From assembly GCF_003052605.1 (NCBI RefSeq), contig NZ_QASO01000028.1, positions 1 through 60,031 of the forward strand: 60,031 nucleotides of DNA. The letters are read 5' to 3'. The DNA is from Ectopseudomonas oleovorans. Its GTDB lineage: Bacteria > Pseudomonadota > Gammaproteobacteria > Pseudomonadales > Pseudomonadaceae. Both the position numbers and the translations under genes were made by a program. Position 1 is the first letter of the stretch; every line of letters starts with the position of its first letter. Positions 46,856 to 54,698 of the stretch are shown one piece after another. Below the pieces are notes generated by a model. It searched no databases. It had not been told where the DNA came from and saw nothing but the letters and a program-made list of their open reading frames with translations.

Positions 46856-47293
46856 ATGCGTATTTTCAAGGCCCTGCTACTGCCGCTGTTGCTGATCATC
46901 AGCCTGGTCGGTGTCGATCAACTGCATGCCGCTGGTGACATGACCCGCCGCCCGGTGGCATTGCCCGACCTGGTGCTGGGTAACGACGACAGCGACTACT
47001 TCATGTCGCAGACCGAGTACCAGCTGCAGACCGGCCAGGCCTACCAGCTCAAGATCATCGCCAGCGGGCAGAAGGAATACGCCTTCCAGGCGCCGGAGTT
47101 CGCCACCGCCATCTACCTGCGCAAGGTCGAGGCCGGCGGCGTGGAGATCAAGGCGGTGACTCTCACCGAGCTGGAGTTCGAGGACGCCGGCGAGGCGGAG
47201 ATCTTCTTCCTGCCGGTCAAGCCGGGCAAATACCGCTTCTACGCTAAGGGCCTGGAGGGCAAGGGAATGCTCGGCCATTTTGTTGTCAAGTAG
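46856..47293 (+). CDS. Small exported cupredoxin-like protein
   Basis: A 145-residue protein: signal peptide (about 1-26, LLLPLLLIISLVGVDQLHA) and an all-beta domain ending PVKPGKYRFYAKGLEGKGML, which resembles a cupredoxin/DUF fold. The usual copper ligands (Cys-x-His-Met loop) are not evident. The ATG at 46856 follows AGGTG; an in-frame GTG at 46847 is possible. It is 13 nt before the sensor kinase gene and probably co-transcribed, so it might act in sensing. Confidence 0.78.
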   Translation: MRIFKALLLPLLLIISLVGVDQLHAAGDMTRRPVALPDLVLGNDDSDYFMSQTEYQLQTGQAYQLKIIASGQKEYAFQAPEFATAIYLRKVEAGGVEIKAVTLTELEFEDAGEAEIFFLPVKPGKYRFYAKGLEGKGMLGHFVVK

Positions 47294-47306
47294 CGTGGTC
47301 AAGTAG

Positions 47307-48572
47307 ATGACCGCCCTCGGTCGAATCAACCTCGGCGTCAGCCTGCTGTTCGTGCTGGTGACCCTGGCCGGGCTGGCGCTGCTGTTGCGCCAGGCCGGCC
47401 ACGACGTGCGCCGCGAGTTGCTGGCGGCCGAGGCGGTGGTCGAGTACCTGGGCGAAGTGGCGCGCAGCAACCCCGGCAGCCTGCGTCCGGAGCTGACCGA
47501 GAACCTGCGGCATATCCGCGTGAGCTGGCTGCGCCCGGGCGAAGAGCCCAAGCAGCAAACCGAAAGTGCCATCGAGCACTGGATCGCCGAACGCCTGCTG
47601 GGCTCGGCATCACTGGTGGCCGATGCCTGGCCGCTGGACGATGGCCGCGAACTGCGCATCGCCCTCGATCCCTTTGATGAGATCGAGGAAATCCAGGATT
47701 CGCTGCTGCAACTGCTGCTGCTCAGCGGCTTCGCCCTGGTCCTGAGCCTGTTGACCATCCGCTTCGCCGTGCGCCGCGGCCTGCGCGTGCTCGACGAGCT
47801 GCTGGCCGCCCTGAGCCAGGTCGGCGCCGGCCACTTCGACACCCGCCTGCACCACCACGGTCTGGCCGAGGCGCAGCGCCTGGCCGGCCACTTCAACGCC
47901 ATGACCACCACCCTGCAGCAGGTGCAGGCGGACAACGCCGAGCTGACCCAGGCGTTGCTGGAACTGCAGGAGCGCGAGCGCACGCGCCTCGGTCAGACCC
48001 TGCATGACGACCTCGGCCAATACCTTAGCGGCATTCGCGCCCAGGCCTGCCTGCTCAAGGTGATTGCTGACCGGCCGCAGCAGGTGCAGGACACCGCGCG
48101 CCTGCTCGACGACAACTGCGAGCGCCTGCAGCAGGGCTTTCGCAGCCTGATTCGCGACCTCTACCCGGTGGTGCTGGAGCGCCTGGAGCTGGGCCCGGCG
48201 CTGCAGCAACTGGCAGCCGACTGGCAGCAGGCGCAAGGCATTCGCTGCCGCCTGCAACTGGGCGAGCACCTGCCGAGCCTGCCGCTGGCGAGCAAGGCCC
48301 ACCTCTATCGCCTGGTGCAGGAGGCGCTGACCAACGTCGCCCGCCATGCCGAGGCCAGCGAAGTACGCATTCGCCTGCAACGCCGTGGTCATGGCTTGCG
48401 CCTGCTGGTGCGCGACAACGGCCAGGGTACTGCACTGCCGCTGCGCCCCGGCATCGGCCTGCGCTCGATGCGTGAACGCAGCCGCAGCCTAGGTGGCGAA
48501 CTGCGCCTGCACAGCCGCCCGCAAGCCGGCTGGGCGCTGTGCCTGAACATTCCTCTGGAGGCAACGCGATGA
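47307..48572 (+). CDS. pedS2: NarL-type sensor histidine kinase (PedS2-like)
   Basis: A 421-residue sensor kinase: TM helix 1 (about 9-29), a periplasmic loop (30-130), TM helix 2 (about 132-152), a HAMP region (153-205), a HisKA_3 dimerisation domain with the phospho-acceptor His233 in GQTLHDDLGQYLSGIRA, and a HATPase domain (VQEALTNVARHAEAS; RDNGQG; GIGLRSMRERSRSLGG). It overlaps the response regulator by 4 nt. Its place beside the pedE/pedH genes matches PedS2/PedR2, the lanthanide-responsive pair of P. putida. Confidence 0.87.
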   Translation: MTALGRINLGVSLLFVLVTLAGLALLLRQAGHDVRRELLAAEAVVEYLGEVARSNPGSLRPELTENLRHIRVSWLRPGEEPKQQTESAIEHWIAERLLGSASLVADAWPLDDGRELRIALDPFDEIEEIQDSLLQLLLLSGFALVLSLLTIRFAVRRGLRVLDELLAALSQVGAGHFDTRLHHHGLAEAQRLAGHFNAMTTTLQQVQADNAELTQALLELQERERTRLGQTLHDDLGQYLSGIRAQACLLKVIADRPQQVQDTARLLDDNCERLQQGFRSLIRDLYPVVLERLELGPALQQLAADWQQAQGIRCRLQLGEHLPSLPLASKAHLYRLVQEALTNVARHAEASEVRIRLQRRGHGLRLLVRDNGQGTALPLRPGIGLRSMRERSRSLGGELRLHSRPQAGWALCLNIPLEATR

Positions 48573-49219
48573 AGGTTCTACTGGTAGATGACCACGCCGT
48601 GGTGCGTCAGGGCTACGCCAGCCTGCTGCGCGCCCTGTTGCCCGAGGTGCAACTGCGCGAGGCTTGTGATGGCGAACAGGCTCTGCAGCGAGTGCAGGAA
48701 GAGATTCCCAACCTGGTGATCATGGATATCGGCCTACCCGGAATCAGCGGTCTGGAAACCACCCGCCGTCTGCGCCAGCGCCTGCCGCAACTACGCGTGT
48801 TGTTCTTCAGCATGCACGACGAACTGCCCCTGGTGCGCCAGGCGCTGGACGCCGGCGCCATCGGCTACCTGACCAAGAACTCCTCGCCGGAAGTGCTGGT
48901 GGAGGCGGTCAAACGCACCGCCGCCGGCCACGCCTATATCGAGCAGCAGTTGGCGACCCAACTGGCCTGCAACCCAACCAGCAGCGACGGCCTCGACCCG
49001 CGCCTGCGCGAACTGACCCAGCGCGAATTCGAAATCTTCGTCATGCTCGCCCGTGGCCTGCCGCCCCGGCAGATCGCCGAGAAGCTATGCATCAGCGCCA
49101 AGACCCTGTCCAATTATCAGACTTTGGTAAAGAACAAATTGCAGATCAGCTCGCAGGCGGAGTTGGTGCATTTGGCGATTGATAGTGGGGTGGTGCGGGT
49201 GGGGTTGGAGAGTGCTTGA
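48569..49219 (+). CDS. pedR2: NarL-family response regulator (PedR2-like)
   Basis: A 216-residue response regulator with DDH pocket, phospho-acceptor Asp53 in LVIMDIGLPGISGLE, Lys in YLTKNSS, and a LuxR-type HTH (LTQREFEIFVMLARGLPPRQ; ISAKTLSNYQTLVKNKL). The ATG at 48569 overlaps the kinase TGA, and GGAGGC lies upstream. With the kinase at 47307 it should control pedE/pedH expression. PedR2 identity is inferred from position. Confidence 0.87.
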   Translation: MKVLLVDDHAVVRQGYASLLRALLPEVQLREACDGEQALQRVQEEIPNLVIMDIGLPGISGLETTRRLRQRLPQLRVLFFSMHDELPLVRQALDAGAIGYLTKNSSPEVLVEAVKRTAAGHAYIEQQLATQLACNPTSSDGLDPRLRELTQREFEIFVMLARGLPPRQIAEKLCISAKTLSNYQTLVKNKLQISSQAELVHLAIDSGVVRVGLESA

Positions 49220-49229
49220 TTCAGGGTGG

Positions 49230-49351
49230 GTTCGCGGCTGAAGCCGCTCCTACGCAAATCAGCGTTCGGCCGCAGACCGTAGGAGTGGCTTCAGCCGCGA
49301 TGTTCATGAGCGCTTCGCGGCTGAAACGAAATGCTGCCAGCCGCTCCTACG
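49230..49351. repeat. Cluster of three REP-like units (TTCGCGGCTGAAGCCGCTCCTACG)
   Basis: Units at about 49231-49253, 49278-49302 (inverted) and 49313-49350 share CGCGGCTGAAGC...GCTCCTAC and its complement. They follow the response regulator gene; 49352-49455 has no recognised gene. Confidence 0.8.
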
Positions 49352-49455
49352 GGGTAAACGACGGGTTGGTGTTGGCTGTGCGCTTCGTTGGTGGGCTGAA
49401 GCGGATCGCCGCCCGGCCCGCCCTACGATGTTTTTTTGGGGGGTGCGGGCGGGGA

Positions 49456-50115
49456 TCAGTCCCAGCCCTTGGGGCATTGCACGCAGCCGGGCATGTTGGC
49501 GTCCTGGAAGTTGCCGAAGCGGGTGCGGGCACCGGTGAGGTTGGCATTCTCCAGGTTGGAGCCGCCGAGCTTCACTTCCTGCAGGTTGGCGTCTTGCAGA
49601 TGCGCACCTTTCAGATCGGCCTTGCTCAGCCAGGTCATTTCCAGATTGGCCGCCTGCAGTTGGACGTTGTGCAGCTTGGCGCCGGAGAGGCGGGCGAACT
49701 CCAGATTGGCGGCGCGCATGTCGGCGCCTTCGAACTGCGCGGCCTGGGCGAACAGGCCCCAGCCGCTGATGGCCACCAGGCTGGCGCCGGACAGGTCGGC
49801 CAGGCGCAGGTTGCTCTGTTGCAGGCTGGCGCGGTTGAGTTTGGCGCCGCGCAGCTTGGCCTTTTCCAGGTTGGCCAGGTCAAGGTTGACGTGGCGCAGA
49901 TCCGCGCCGGAAAGATCGGCGCCGGAAAGATTCATGCGGCGCATGTCCAGGTTGCGCAGGTCGGCGCCGCGCAGGTTGGCGTTGGGGCATTGGCTGTCGG
50001 GTTCGATGCGGCAGCCGTTGATCTGCGGTACTCCGTCGTTGTCGGTCTCGGCGCCGATGGCGTGGCTGCCGATTACCAGCAGCAGGACCGGGATAAGCAG
50101 GGGCAGGTAGTTCAT
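49456..50115 (-). CDS. Exported pentapeptide-repeat protein
   Basis: A 219-residue protein: signal peptide (about 1-22, LLIPVLLLVIGSHAIGA), a short Cys-containing segment (NGCRIEPDSQCPNANL), then tandem A-(D/N)-L-x-x pentapeptides from about 45 to 205 (such as LSGADLSGADLRHVNLDLAN) forming a right-handed beta-helix, and a C-terminal PGCVQCPKGWD with a CxxC. A pentapeptide-repeat gene also lies next to pedE in P. putida. The ATG at 50115 starts the signal peptide. Function unknown. Confidence 0.88.
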   Translation of the reverse strand: MNYLPLLIPVLLLVIGSHAIGAETDNDGVPQINGCRIEPDSQCPNANLRGADLRNLDMRRMNLSGADLSGADLRHVNLDLANLEKAKLRGAKLNRASLQQSNLRLADLSGASLVAISGWGLFAQAAQFEGADMRAANLEFARLSGAKLHNVQLQAANLEMTWLSKADLKGAHLQDANLQEVKLGGSNLENANLTGARTRFGNFQDANMPGCVQCPKGWD

Positions 50116-50149
50116 GGCGAGTCCTCGAATGGGATGGTGGGTGAGGCAG

Positions 50150-50172
50150 TCGCGGCTAAAGCCCCTCCCACA
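50150..50172. repeat. Single REP unit (CGCGGCTAAAGCCCCTCCCAC)
   Basis: Matches one arm of the repeat inside the ABC ATPase gene (42357-42426). Confidence 0.7.
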
Positions 50173-50180
50173 GGTAGCAT

Positions 50181-50205
50181 GCATGGCGCACCAGGTGCGC
50201 CATGC
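50181..50205. terminator. Perfect 12-bp hairpin after the calcium-type alcohol dehydrogenase
   Basis: GCATGGCGCACC-A-GGTGCGCCATGC, 9 nt downstream of the minus-strand pedE stop. No T-run follows, so it may stabilise mRNA rather than terminate. Confidence 0.45.
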
Positions 50206-50214
50206 GTTCAGCCT

Positions 50215-52077
50215 TTAGCGTTGGGCGCTGGCTTTGTCCCAGCTCGGCAGTTTGAACACCCAGAAGGAACCGCCCTGGGCAACCGGTTTGGTCAGCTCGG
50301 CCATGTCGCCGCCCCACAGCGGCACGGCGCCGCCGTAGCCGGCAGTTACGCCGATGTACTGCTCACCGTCCTGTTCCCAGGTGACGGGCGGGGAGATGAT
50401 TCCGGTGCCGACCTGGAACTTCCACAGCTCCTTACCGTTCTTGGCGTCGAAGGCCTTGAAGTAGCCGTCGCCGGTGCCGGTGAATACCAGGTTGCCTTTG
50501 GTGGCCAGTACGCCGGCCCATAGCGGCAGGCGCTCCTTGTGCTCCCAGGCGACCTTGCCGGTGGTCGGGTTCATCGCGCGCAGGATGCCGACGTGATCGT
50601 CGAACAGACGCTTGATGCGAAAGCCCATGCCCAGGTAGGCGGAGCCTTTTTTGTAGGTGGCTTCCTCGGCCCAGTAGTCCTCCTTCCAGTGGTTGGCCGG
50701 GACGTAGAACAGGCCAGTGTCCTGGCTGTAGGCCATCGGGTTCCAGTTCTTGCCGCCGAGGAACGGCGGGGAGACTTCGACCACTTCACCCTTGCTTTCA
50801 CCGGGCTTGGGCTTCGGCGGGCGTTGCCCCGGATTCTCTACCGGGCGACCGGTTTCCAGGTCGATGTGGCTGGCCCAGGTGATCTTGTCGACGAAGGGGA
50901 AGGCATTTTTCAGTTTGCCGTTGCTGCGGTCGACCACGTAGAAGAAGCCGTTGCGGTCGGCGTGGGCGGTAGCCTTGGTGACCTTGCCGTCCTTGTCCTT
51001 GTAGTCGAACAGCACCAGCTCGTTGTTGCCGGAGAAGTCCCAGGCGTCGTTCGGGGTGTGCTGGTAGAACCACTTCACTTCACCGGTGGTGGGGTCGACG
51101 CCGACCTGGCCGGAGGTGTACAGGCTGTCGTAGTCCTTGGGGTCGCCGCCATCGCTGGTCCGCGCCCAGCCGTTCCACGGCGCCGGGTTGCCGGCGCCGA
51201 TGATGATGGTGTTGGTCTCGGCATCGAAGCTGGCGCTCTGCCACGGCGCACCACCGCCCTGGCTCCAGGCTTCCTTCTTGCCGGTCGGGTGGTTGGGATC
51301 ATCCGGCCAGCTCGGTGCTTTGACGTCGCCGGTCGGGGTACTTTCCTTGCCATTCAGGCGGCCCATGTGGCCTTCGACGAACGGACGCATCCAGACTTCT
51401 TCGCCAGTCTCCGGATCGCGGGCGAACAGCTTGCCGACCACGCCGAATTCATCGCCTGAGCTGCCGTGGATGACCAGCACCTTGCCGGTCTTGCCATCCT
51501 TCACGATGGTCGGCGCGCCGGTCATGGTGTAGCCGGCGGAGTGATCACCGAATTTCTTGTTCCACACCACCTTGCCGGTGTCCTTGTTCAGCGCCACGAC
51601 GCGGGCATCGAGGGTGCCGAAGTAGATCTTGTCGCCATAGATGGCGGCGCCGCGGTTGACCACGTCGCAGCATGGGCGGATGTCGTCGGGAAGGCGGTGG
51701 CTGTAGGTCCACAGGCGCTTGCCGGTCTTGGCGTCGAGGGCGAAGACGCGCGAGTAGGAGCCGGTCACGTAGACCACACCGTCGTGGATGATGGCCTGCG
51801 ATTCCTGGCCGCGCTGCTTCTCGTCGCCGAAGGAATAGCTCCACGCCGGAGTCAGCTTGAACACGTTCTCGGCGTTCACCTGAGCCAGCGGGCTCCAGCG
51901 CTGGGCGTTGGTACCCATGCCGTACTGCAGCACGTTGCTGGTGGTGGTGTGGTCGTTGGCAATGTCTTCCCAGGTGACCGGCTTGGCGAGCGCGCCCTGG
52001 CTAAGCGCCAGGCCGCCGGCCAGCATCAGGGCAAGCGCCAGGGGACGCGGGGTGCTGGGTAGGTTTCTTGTTGTCAT
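50215..52077 (-). CDS. pedE: PQQ-dependent alcohol dehydrogenase, calcium-type (PedE/ExaA)
   Basis: A 620-residue periplasmic quinoprotein that oxidises ethanol and other alcohols. Signal peptide (about 1-30, ending GALAKP), then an eight-bladed beta-propeller; it has the vicinal Cys pair DDIRPCCDV over PQQ, GAGNPAPWNGWARTSDGGD, and the catalytic Asp347 in NDAWDFSGNNEL. The residue two places on is Ser349, as in calcium enzymes. The ATG at 52077 starts the signal peptide. It is divergent from pedF (cytochrome c550), its electron acceptor. A palindrome shared with the lanthanide-type gene lies 96 nt upstream. Confidence 0.93.
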   Translation of the reverse strand: MTTRNLPSTPRPLALALMLAGGLALSQGALAKPVTWEDIANDHTTTSNVLQYGMGTNAQRWSPLAQVNAENVFKLTPAWSYSFGDEKQRGQESQAIIHDGVVYVTGSYSRVFALDAKTGKRLWTYSHRLPDDIRPCCDVVNRGAAIYGDKIYFGTLDARVVALNKDTGKVVWNKKFGDHSAGYTMTGAPTIVKDGKTGKVLVIHGSSGDEFGVVGKLFARDPETGEEVWMRPFVEGHMGRLNGKESTPTGDVKAPSWPDDPNHPTGKKEAWSQGGGAPWQSASFDAETNTIIIGAGNPAPWNGWARTSDGGDPKDYDSLYTSGQVGVDPTTGEVKWFYQHTPNDAWDFSGNNELVLFDYKDKDGKVTKATAHADRNGFFYVVDRSNGKLKNAFPFVDKITWASHIDLETGRPVENPGQRPPKPKPGESKGEVVEVSPPFLGGKNWNPMAYSQDTGLFYVPANHWKEDYWAEEATYKKGSAYLGMGFRIKRLFDDHVGILRAMNPTTGKVAWEHKERLPLWAGVLATKGNLVFTGTGDGYFKAFDAKNGKELWKFQVGTGIISPPVTWEQDGEQYIGVTAGYGGAVPLWGGDMAELTKPVAQGGSFWVFKLPSWDKASAQR

Positions 52078-52172
52078 GGTTGTGCTTCCCGTTGAAGAAA
52101 GTGATCGCCGCAGTGGCAAGTCGATGGTGGTACCCGGCCACCTTCGCGCCTACGGAAAAACTCCCGCCTTTA

Positions 52173-52189
52173 CCGGGAGGATTTCCCGG
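52173..52189. promoter_or_regulatory. Shared ped-cluster motif 2, copy 3 (palindromic form)
   Basis: CCGGGA-GGA-TTTCCCGG: 15 of 17 bases identical to 56375-56391 upstream of the lanthanide-type gene. It lies 96 nt before pedE on the minus strand. Confidence 0.55.
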
Positions 52190-52244
52190 CCGGGGCATGA
52201 CTTGGCCTTGCTGCCAAGGCATCGCCAACACCCCCTCACAAGCC

Positions 52245-52260
52245 CTACTACCAAGGGACT
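52245..52260 (+). promoter_or_regulatory. Shared ped-cluster motif 1, copy 4
   Basis: CTACTACCAAGGGACT (complement AGTCCCTTGGTAGTAG). It is 108 nt upstream of pedF and 168 nt upstream of pedE. Confidence 0.55.
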
Positions 52261-52367
52261 AGAACGCGACCACCAAAGCAGCATTCGGCGCGTTGCACGG
52301 CCTTTCTAAGATGGTCGCCACGAGCTCTGTATGGGCTGTATTGCGTGCATTAGATGAGGTCCTAGCC

Positions 52368-52787
52368 ATGAACAAGAAGATCCAATCCACCCTGGCGCTG
52401 CTGTTGCTCGCCGCATCGACCAACCTCTGGGCGCACGGTGATGTGGTACCGCAGGCGGTGAACACCGATGGCCTGGAACCGCTGGGTGATCAATGGCTGG
52501 ACGAGAACCCCTATCGCGACAACCCACGCGCCATCGAGATCGGCGCGTCGGCCTACAACCAGAACTGCGCCGCCTGCCACGGCCTGGAAGCCAAGTCCGG
52601 CGGTATCGCCCCGGACCTGCGCCTGCTCGAGCTGGGTGCCATGGGTGACGAGTGGTACAAGGAACGGGTGATCAACGGTGCGGTGCGCGATGGCCGCGTG
52701 TACATGCCGAAGATGGCCGACTTCCTTAGCCAGGAAGCATTGTGGGCTGTGCGTAGCTACCTGGAGAGCGTGCACGTCGAGGAGTAA
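52368..52787 (+). CDS. pedF: Cytochrome c550, PedF/ExaB
   Basis: A 139-residue c-type cytochrome that accepts electrons from the quinoprotein dehydrogenases. Signal peptide (1-22, LLLLAASTNLWA), single haem site CAACH (about residues 67-71), and an axial Met in RVYMPKMADFLSQ. The length is close to P. aeruginosa ExaB. The ATG at 52368 follows GATGAGGTCC. Divergent from pedE; the next gene follows closely. Confidence 0.95.
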   Translation: MNKKIQSTLALLLLAASTNLWAHGDVVPQAVNTDGLEPLGDQWLDENPYRDNPRAIEIGASAYNQNCAACHGLEAKSGGIAPDLRLLELGAMGDEWYKERVINGAVRDGRVYMPKMADFLSQEALWAVRSYLESVHVEE

Positions 52788-52935
52788 GCGCTTGATGATA
52801 AATCTGCTGCGCTCGGCATCTCGCGTTTCGGCGGTGCTCGCAATGCTCATGTATTTCAATACATTCCGCTTGCTACGCGCAGGCCCAGCGCGACCTGCCA
52901 TCGCTCGCGACAATTTCTTCATAAGCGCTCGCGTC

Positions 52936-53808
52936 ATGCGCCTGTTGATCCTCTTGTGTGGCCTGCTGCTGTGCCAGGGTACGGCCCAGGCGCAGGTGCG
53001 CGACTTCGACCGCATCACCGAGTCGGGCACCCTGCGCGTGGCGCTGTACCAGAACTTCCCGCCCTACAGTTACGAGCAGGACGGTCAGCCGCGTGGCGTC
53101 GACTACGAGCTGGCCAAGGCGCTGGCAGAAGGGCTTGGGCTCAAGCTGGAAGTGATGTGGGCGCCGCCAGGCGAAAAACTCGACGATGACCTACGCGACT
53201 ACATCTGGCGTGGCCGGGTGACCGCGCAGGGGAAGTTGGCCGATGTGATGTTGCGCGTGCCATACGACCGCGACTACGCGCAGATGCGCAATGAGCTGGG
53301 CGAGCTGGTCAACGAACGCGTGGTGATGTTCGGCCCCTATCAGCGCGAGCGCTGGCAACTGGCGTTCGATCGTCGGCGTCTGCCCGAGGTGCCGAGCATT
53401 CATGCCTTGCGCCAGCATCCAGTGGGCGTGGAAGTCGAGAGTGTGCCCTCGTTCTACCTGAGTTCGGTGCAGGGCGGCATGCTCAGCCAGGAAACCCGCC
53501 ATTACCCAACGCCGAAGCTGGCTTTTGCGGCCATGCAGGGTGGTGAAGTGGATGCGGTGATGGCGCTGCGTGGCGAGGTGGACTGGCTGCTGCACGAGGC
53601 CAATGACCCGCAGCTGGCGCTGGCCGAGAACGCCTATCCGGACATGGGCCGGCAGATCTGGGAAATCGGCATGGCGGTGCACGAAACCAATCGGCAACTG
53701 GCCTATGCCCTGGAAGAACAGCTGGAAAACCTGATTCTCGACGGCTCGCTCGAACGCCTGTACGCGCGCTACGGGCTGCGCTTTGAGAAGCCGGAACAAT
53801 ACCAATAA
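52936..53808 (+). CDS. pedG: Quinoprotein dehydrogenase-associated solute-binding protein (PedG-like)
   Basis: A 290-residue type-3 solute-binding protein: signal peptide (1-19, LLILLCGLLLCQGTAQA), FDRITESGTLRVALYQNFPP, GVDYELAKALAEGLGLKLEV, GGEVDAVMALRGEVDWLL. It has no partner permease. The ATG at 52936 starts a classical signal peptide, but an in-frame ATG at 52795 with a better Shine-Dalgarno (GAGGAG) would add 47 residues with a second hydrophobic stretch, so the start is uncertain. It is 21 nt before the SoxYZ-like gene. Confidence 0.85.
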   Translation: MRLLILLCGLLLCQGTAQAQVRDFDRITESGTLRVALYQNFPPYSYEQDGQPRGVDYELAKALAEGLGLKLEVMWAPPGEKLDDDLRDYIWRGRVTAQGKLADVMLRVPYDRDYAQMRNELGELVNERVVMFGPYQRERWQLAFDRRRLPEVPSIHALRQHPVGVEVESVPSFYLSSVQGGMLSQETRHYPTPKLAFAAMQGGEVDAVMALRGEVDWLLHEANDPQLALAENAYPDMGRQIWEIGMAVHETNRQLAYALEEQLENLILDGSLERLYARYGLRFEKPEQYQ

Positions 53809-53829
53809 GAGTCGAGCCGGAGGTGGGCG

Positions 53830-54579
53830 ATGGATTGGCGTAGCCTGATATTGCTGGCCCTGTTTGCCTGGGCCTGGGAAGCAAGGGCCGCCGCGCCCGA
53901 TCCGGTCACCTCGGTGATGTGGGACTACTACCACCAGCGCCTGCTCAACGGTGAGGCCTTCGTCTTCGACGACAAGATTCGCCTCGAGGTGCCGCCATTC
54001 GCCGAGGATGCGCGCCAGGTGCCGATCCAGATCAACGCCAGCGCCTACCGTGGCAAGGTCAAGCGCATTCTGGCTTGGGCCGAGCTCAACCCCATCCCGC
54101 AGATCTTCGATTTTGCTCCCGGCGCGCAGCTCGAACCTAGCCTGGCCATCCGCATCCGCGTCGAGCAGGCCACGCCGATTCGCGCGGCGGTGCTCACCGA
54201 CGATGGCGTCTGGCATATCGGCTCGGCTCGCGTCGAAGCAGCAGGTGGCGGCTGTACCGCGCCCAGCGTGGTACGTGCCGAGGCTGGCTGGGAGGAACGC
54301 CTGGGGCAAGTGCTGGGCAAGCGCTTCGTACGTGGTGAGGACAGCCGCCTGCGCCTGCAGGTTTCGCACCCGATGGACAACGGTCTGGTCGGCGGCATCC
54401 CCGAGTTTTACATCGAAGAAGCTGAGCTGCGCGATGCCGATGGCCAGGTGCTGGGGCGTATCGAGTTGTTCCCCGCTGTCAGCGAGAACCCGACGCTGAC
54501 CTTCGACCTGCGCGGCGACCGGCAGGCCGAGCTGTGGTTGCGCGACAACAACGGCAACGAATTCCGGGCCGCGTTCTGA
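53830..54579 (+). CDS. SoxYZ-like carrier protein, quinoprotein-associated
   Basis: A 249-residue exported protein that looks like a natural fusion of SoxY and SoxZ: signal peptide (1-21), a SoxY-type Ig domain (30-140), Cys arm AAGGGCTAPSVVR (about residues 137-149), and a SoxZ-type beta-sandwich (155-249, VSHPMDNGLVGGIPEFYIEE). In sulphur oxidisers SoxYZ carries intermediates on a Cys at the end of its GGCGG arm; here the Cys precedes T-A-P and the context is alcohol oxidation, so the cargo is unknown. GGAGGTG precedes the ATG. Confidence 0.85.
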   Translation: MDWRSLILLALFAWAWEARAAAPDPVTSVMWDYYHQRLLNGEAFVFDDKIRLEVPPFAEDARQVPIQINASAYRGKVKRILAWAELNPIPQIFDFAPGAQLEPSLAIRIRVEQATPIRAAVLTDDGVWHIGSARVEAAGGGCTAPSVVRAEAGWEERLGQVLGKRFVRGEDSRLRLQVSHPMDNGLVGGIPEFYIEEAELRDADGQVLGRIELFPAVSENPTLTFDLRGDRQAELWLRDNNGNEFRAAF

Positions 54580-54590
54580 CCGTGTTTTCA

Positions 54591-54668
54591 TTCGCCGCGG
54601 GGCGCGGCTCCTACAAGAAGCAACAATGTTCGCCCTGTCTGTAGGAGCCCCGCCTCGGGGCGAAGCTC
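54591..54668. repeat. Outward-facing pair of REP elements (GTAGGAGCCCCGCC family)
   Basis: TTCGCCGCGGGGCGCGGCTC then CTAC at the left and GTAGGAGCCCCGCCTCGGGG then CGAAGCTC at the right, the reverse of the order at 5063-5137. It lies between the SoxYZ-like and hydrolase genes. Confidence 0.85.
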
Positions 54669-54698
54669 GCGGCTCAGGCAGATTTCGAGGAGAAAAGC

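Noticed and set aside
49216..50523. 435-codon plus-strand frame with regular Gly/Val/Gln repeats
   Set aside because: The periodicity is the mirror image of the pentapeptide repeats on the other strand, preceded by REP DNA.
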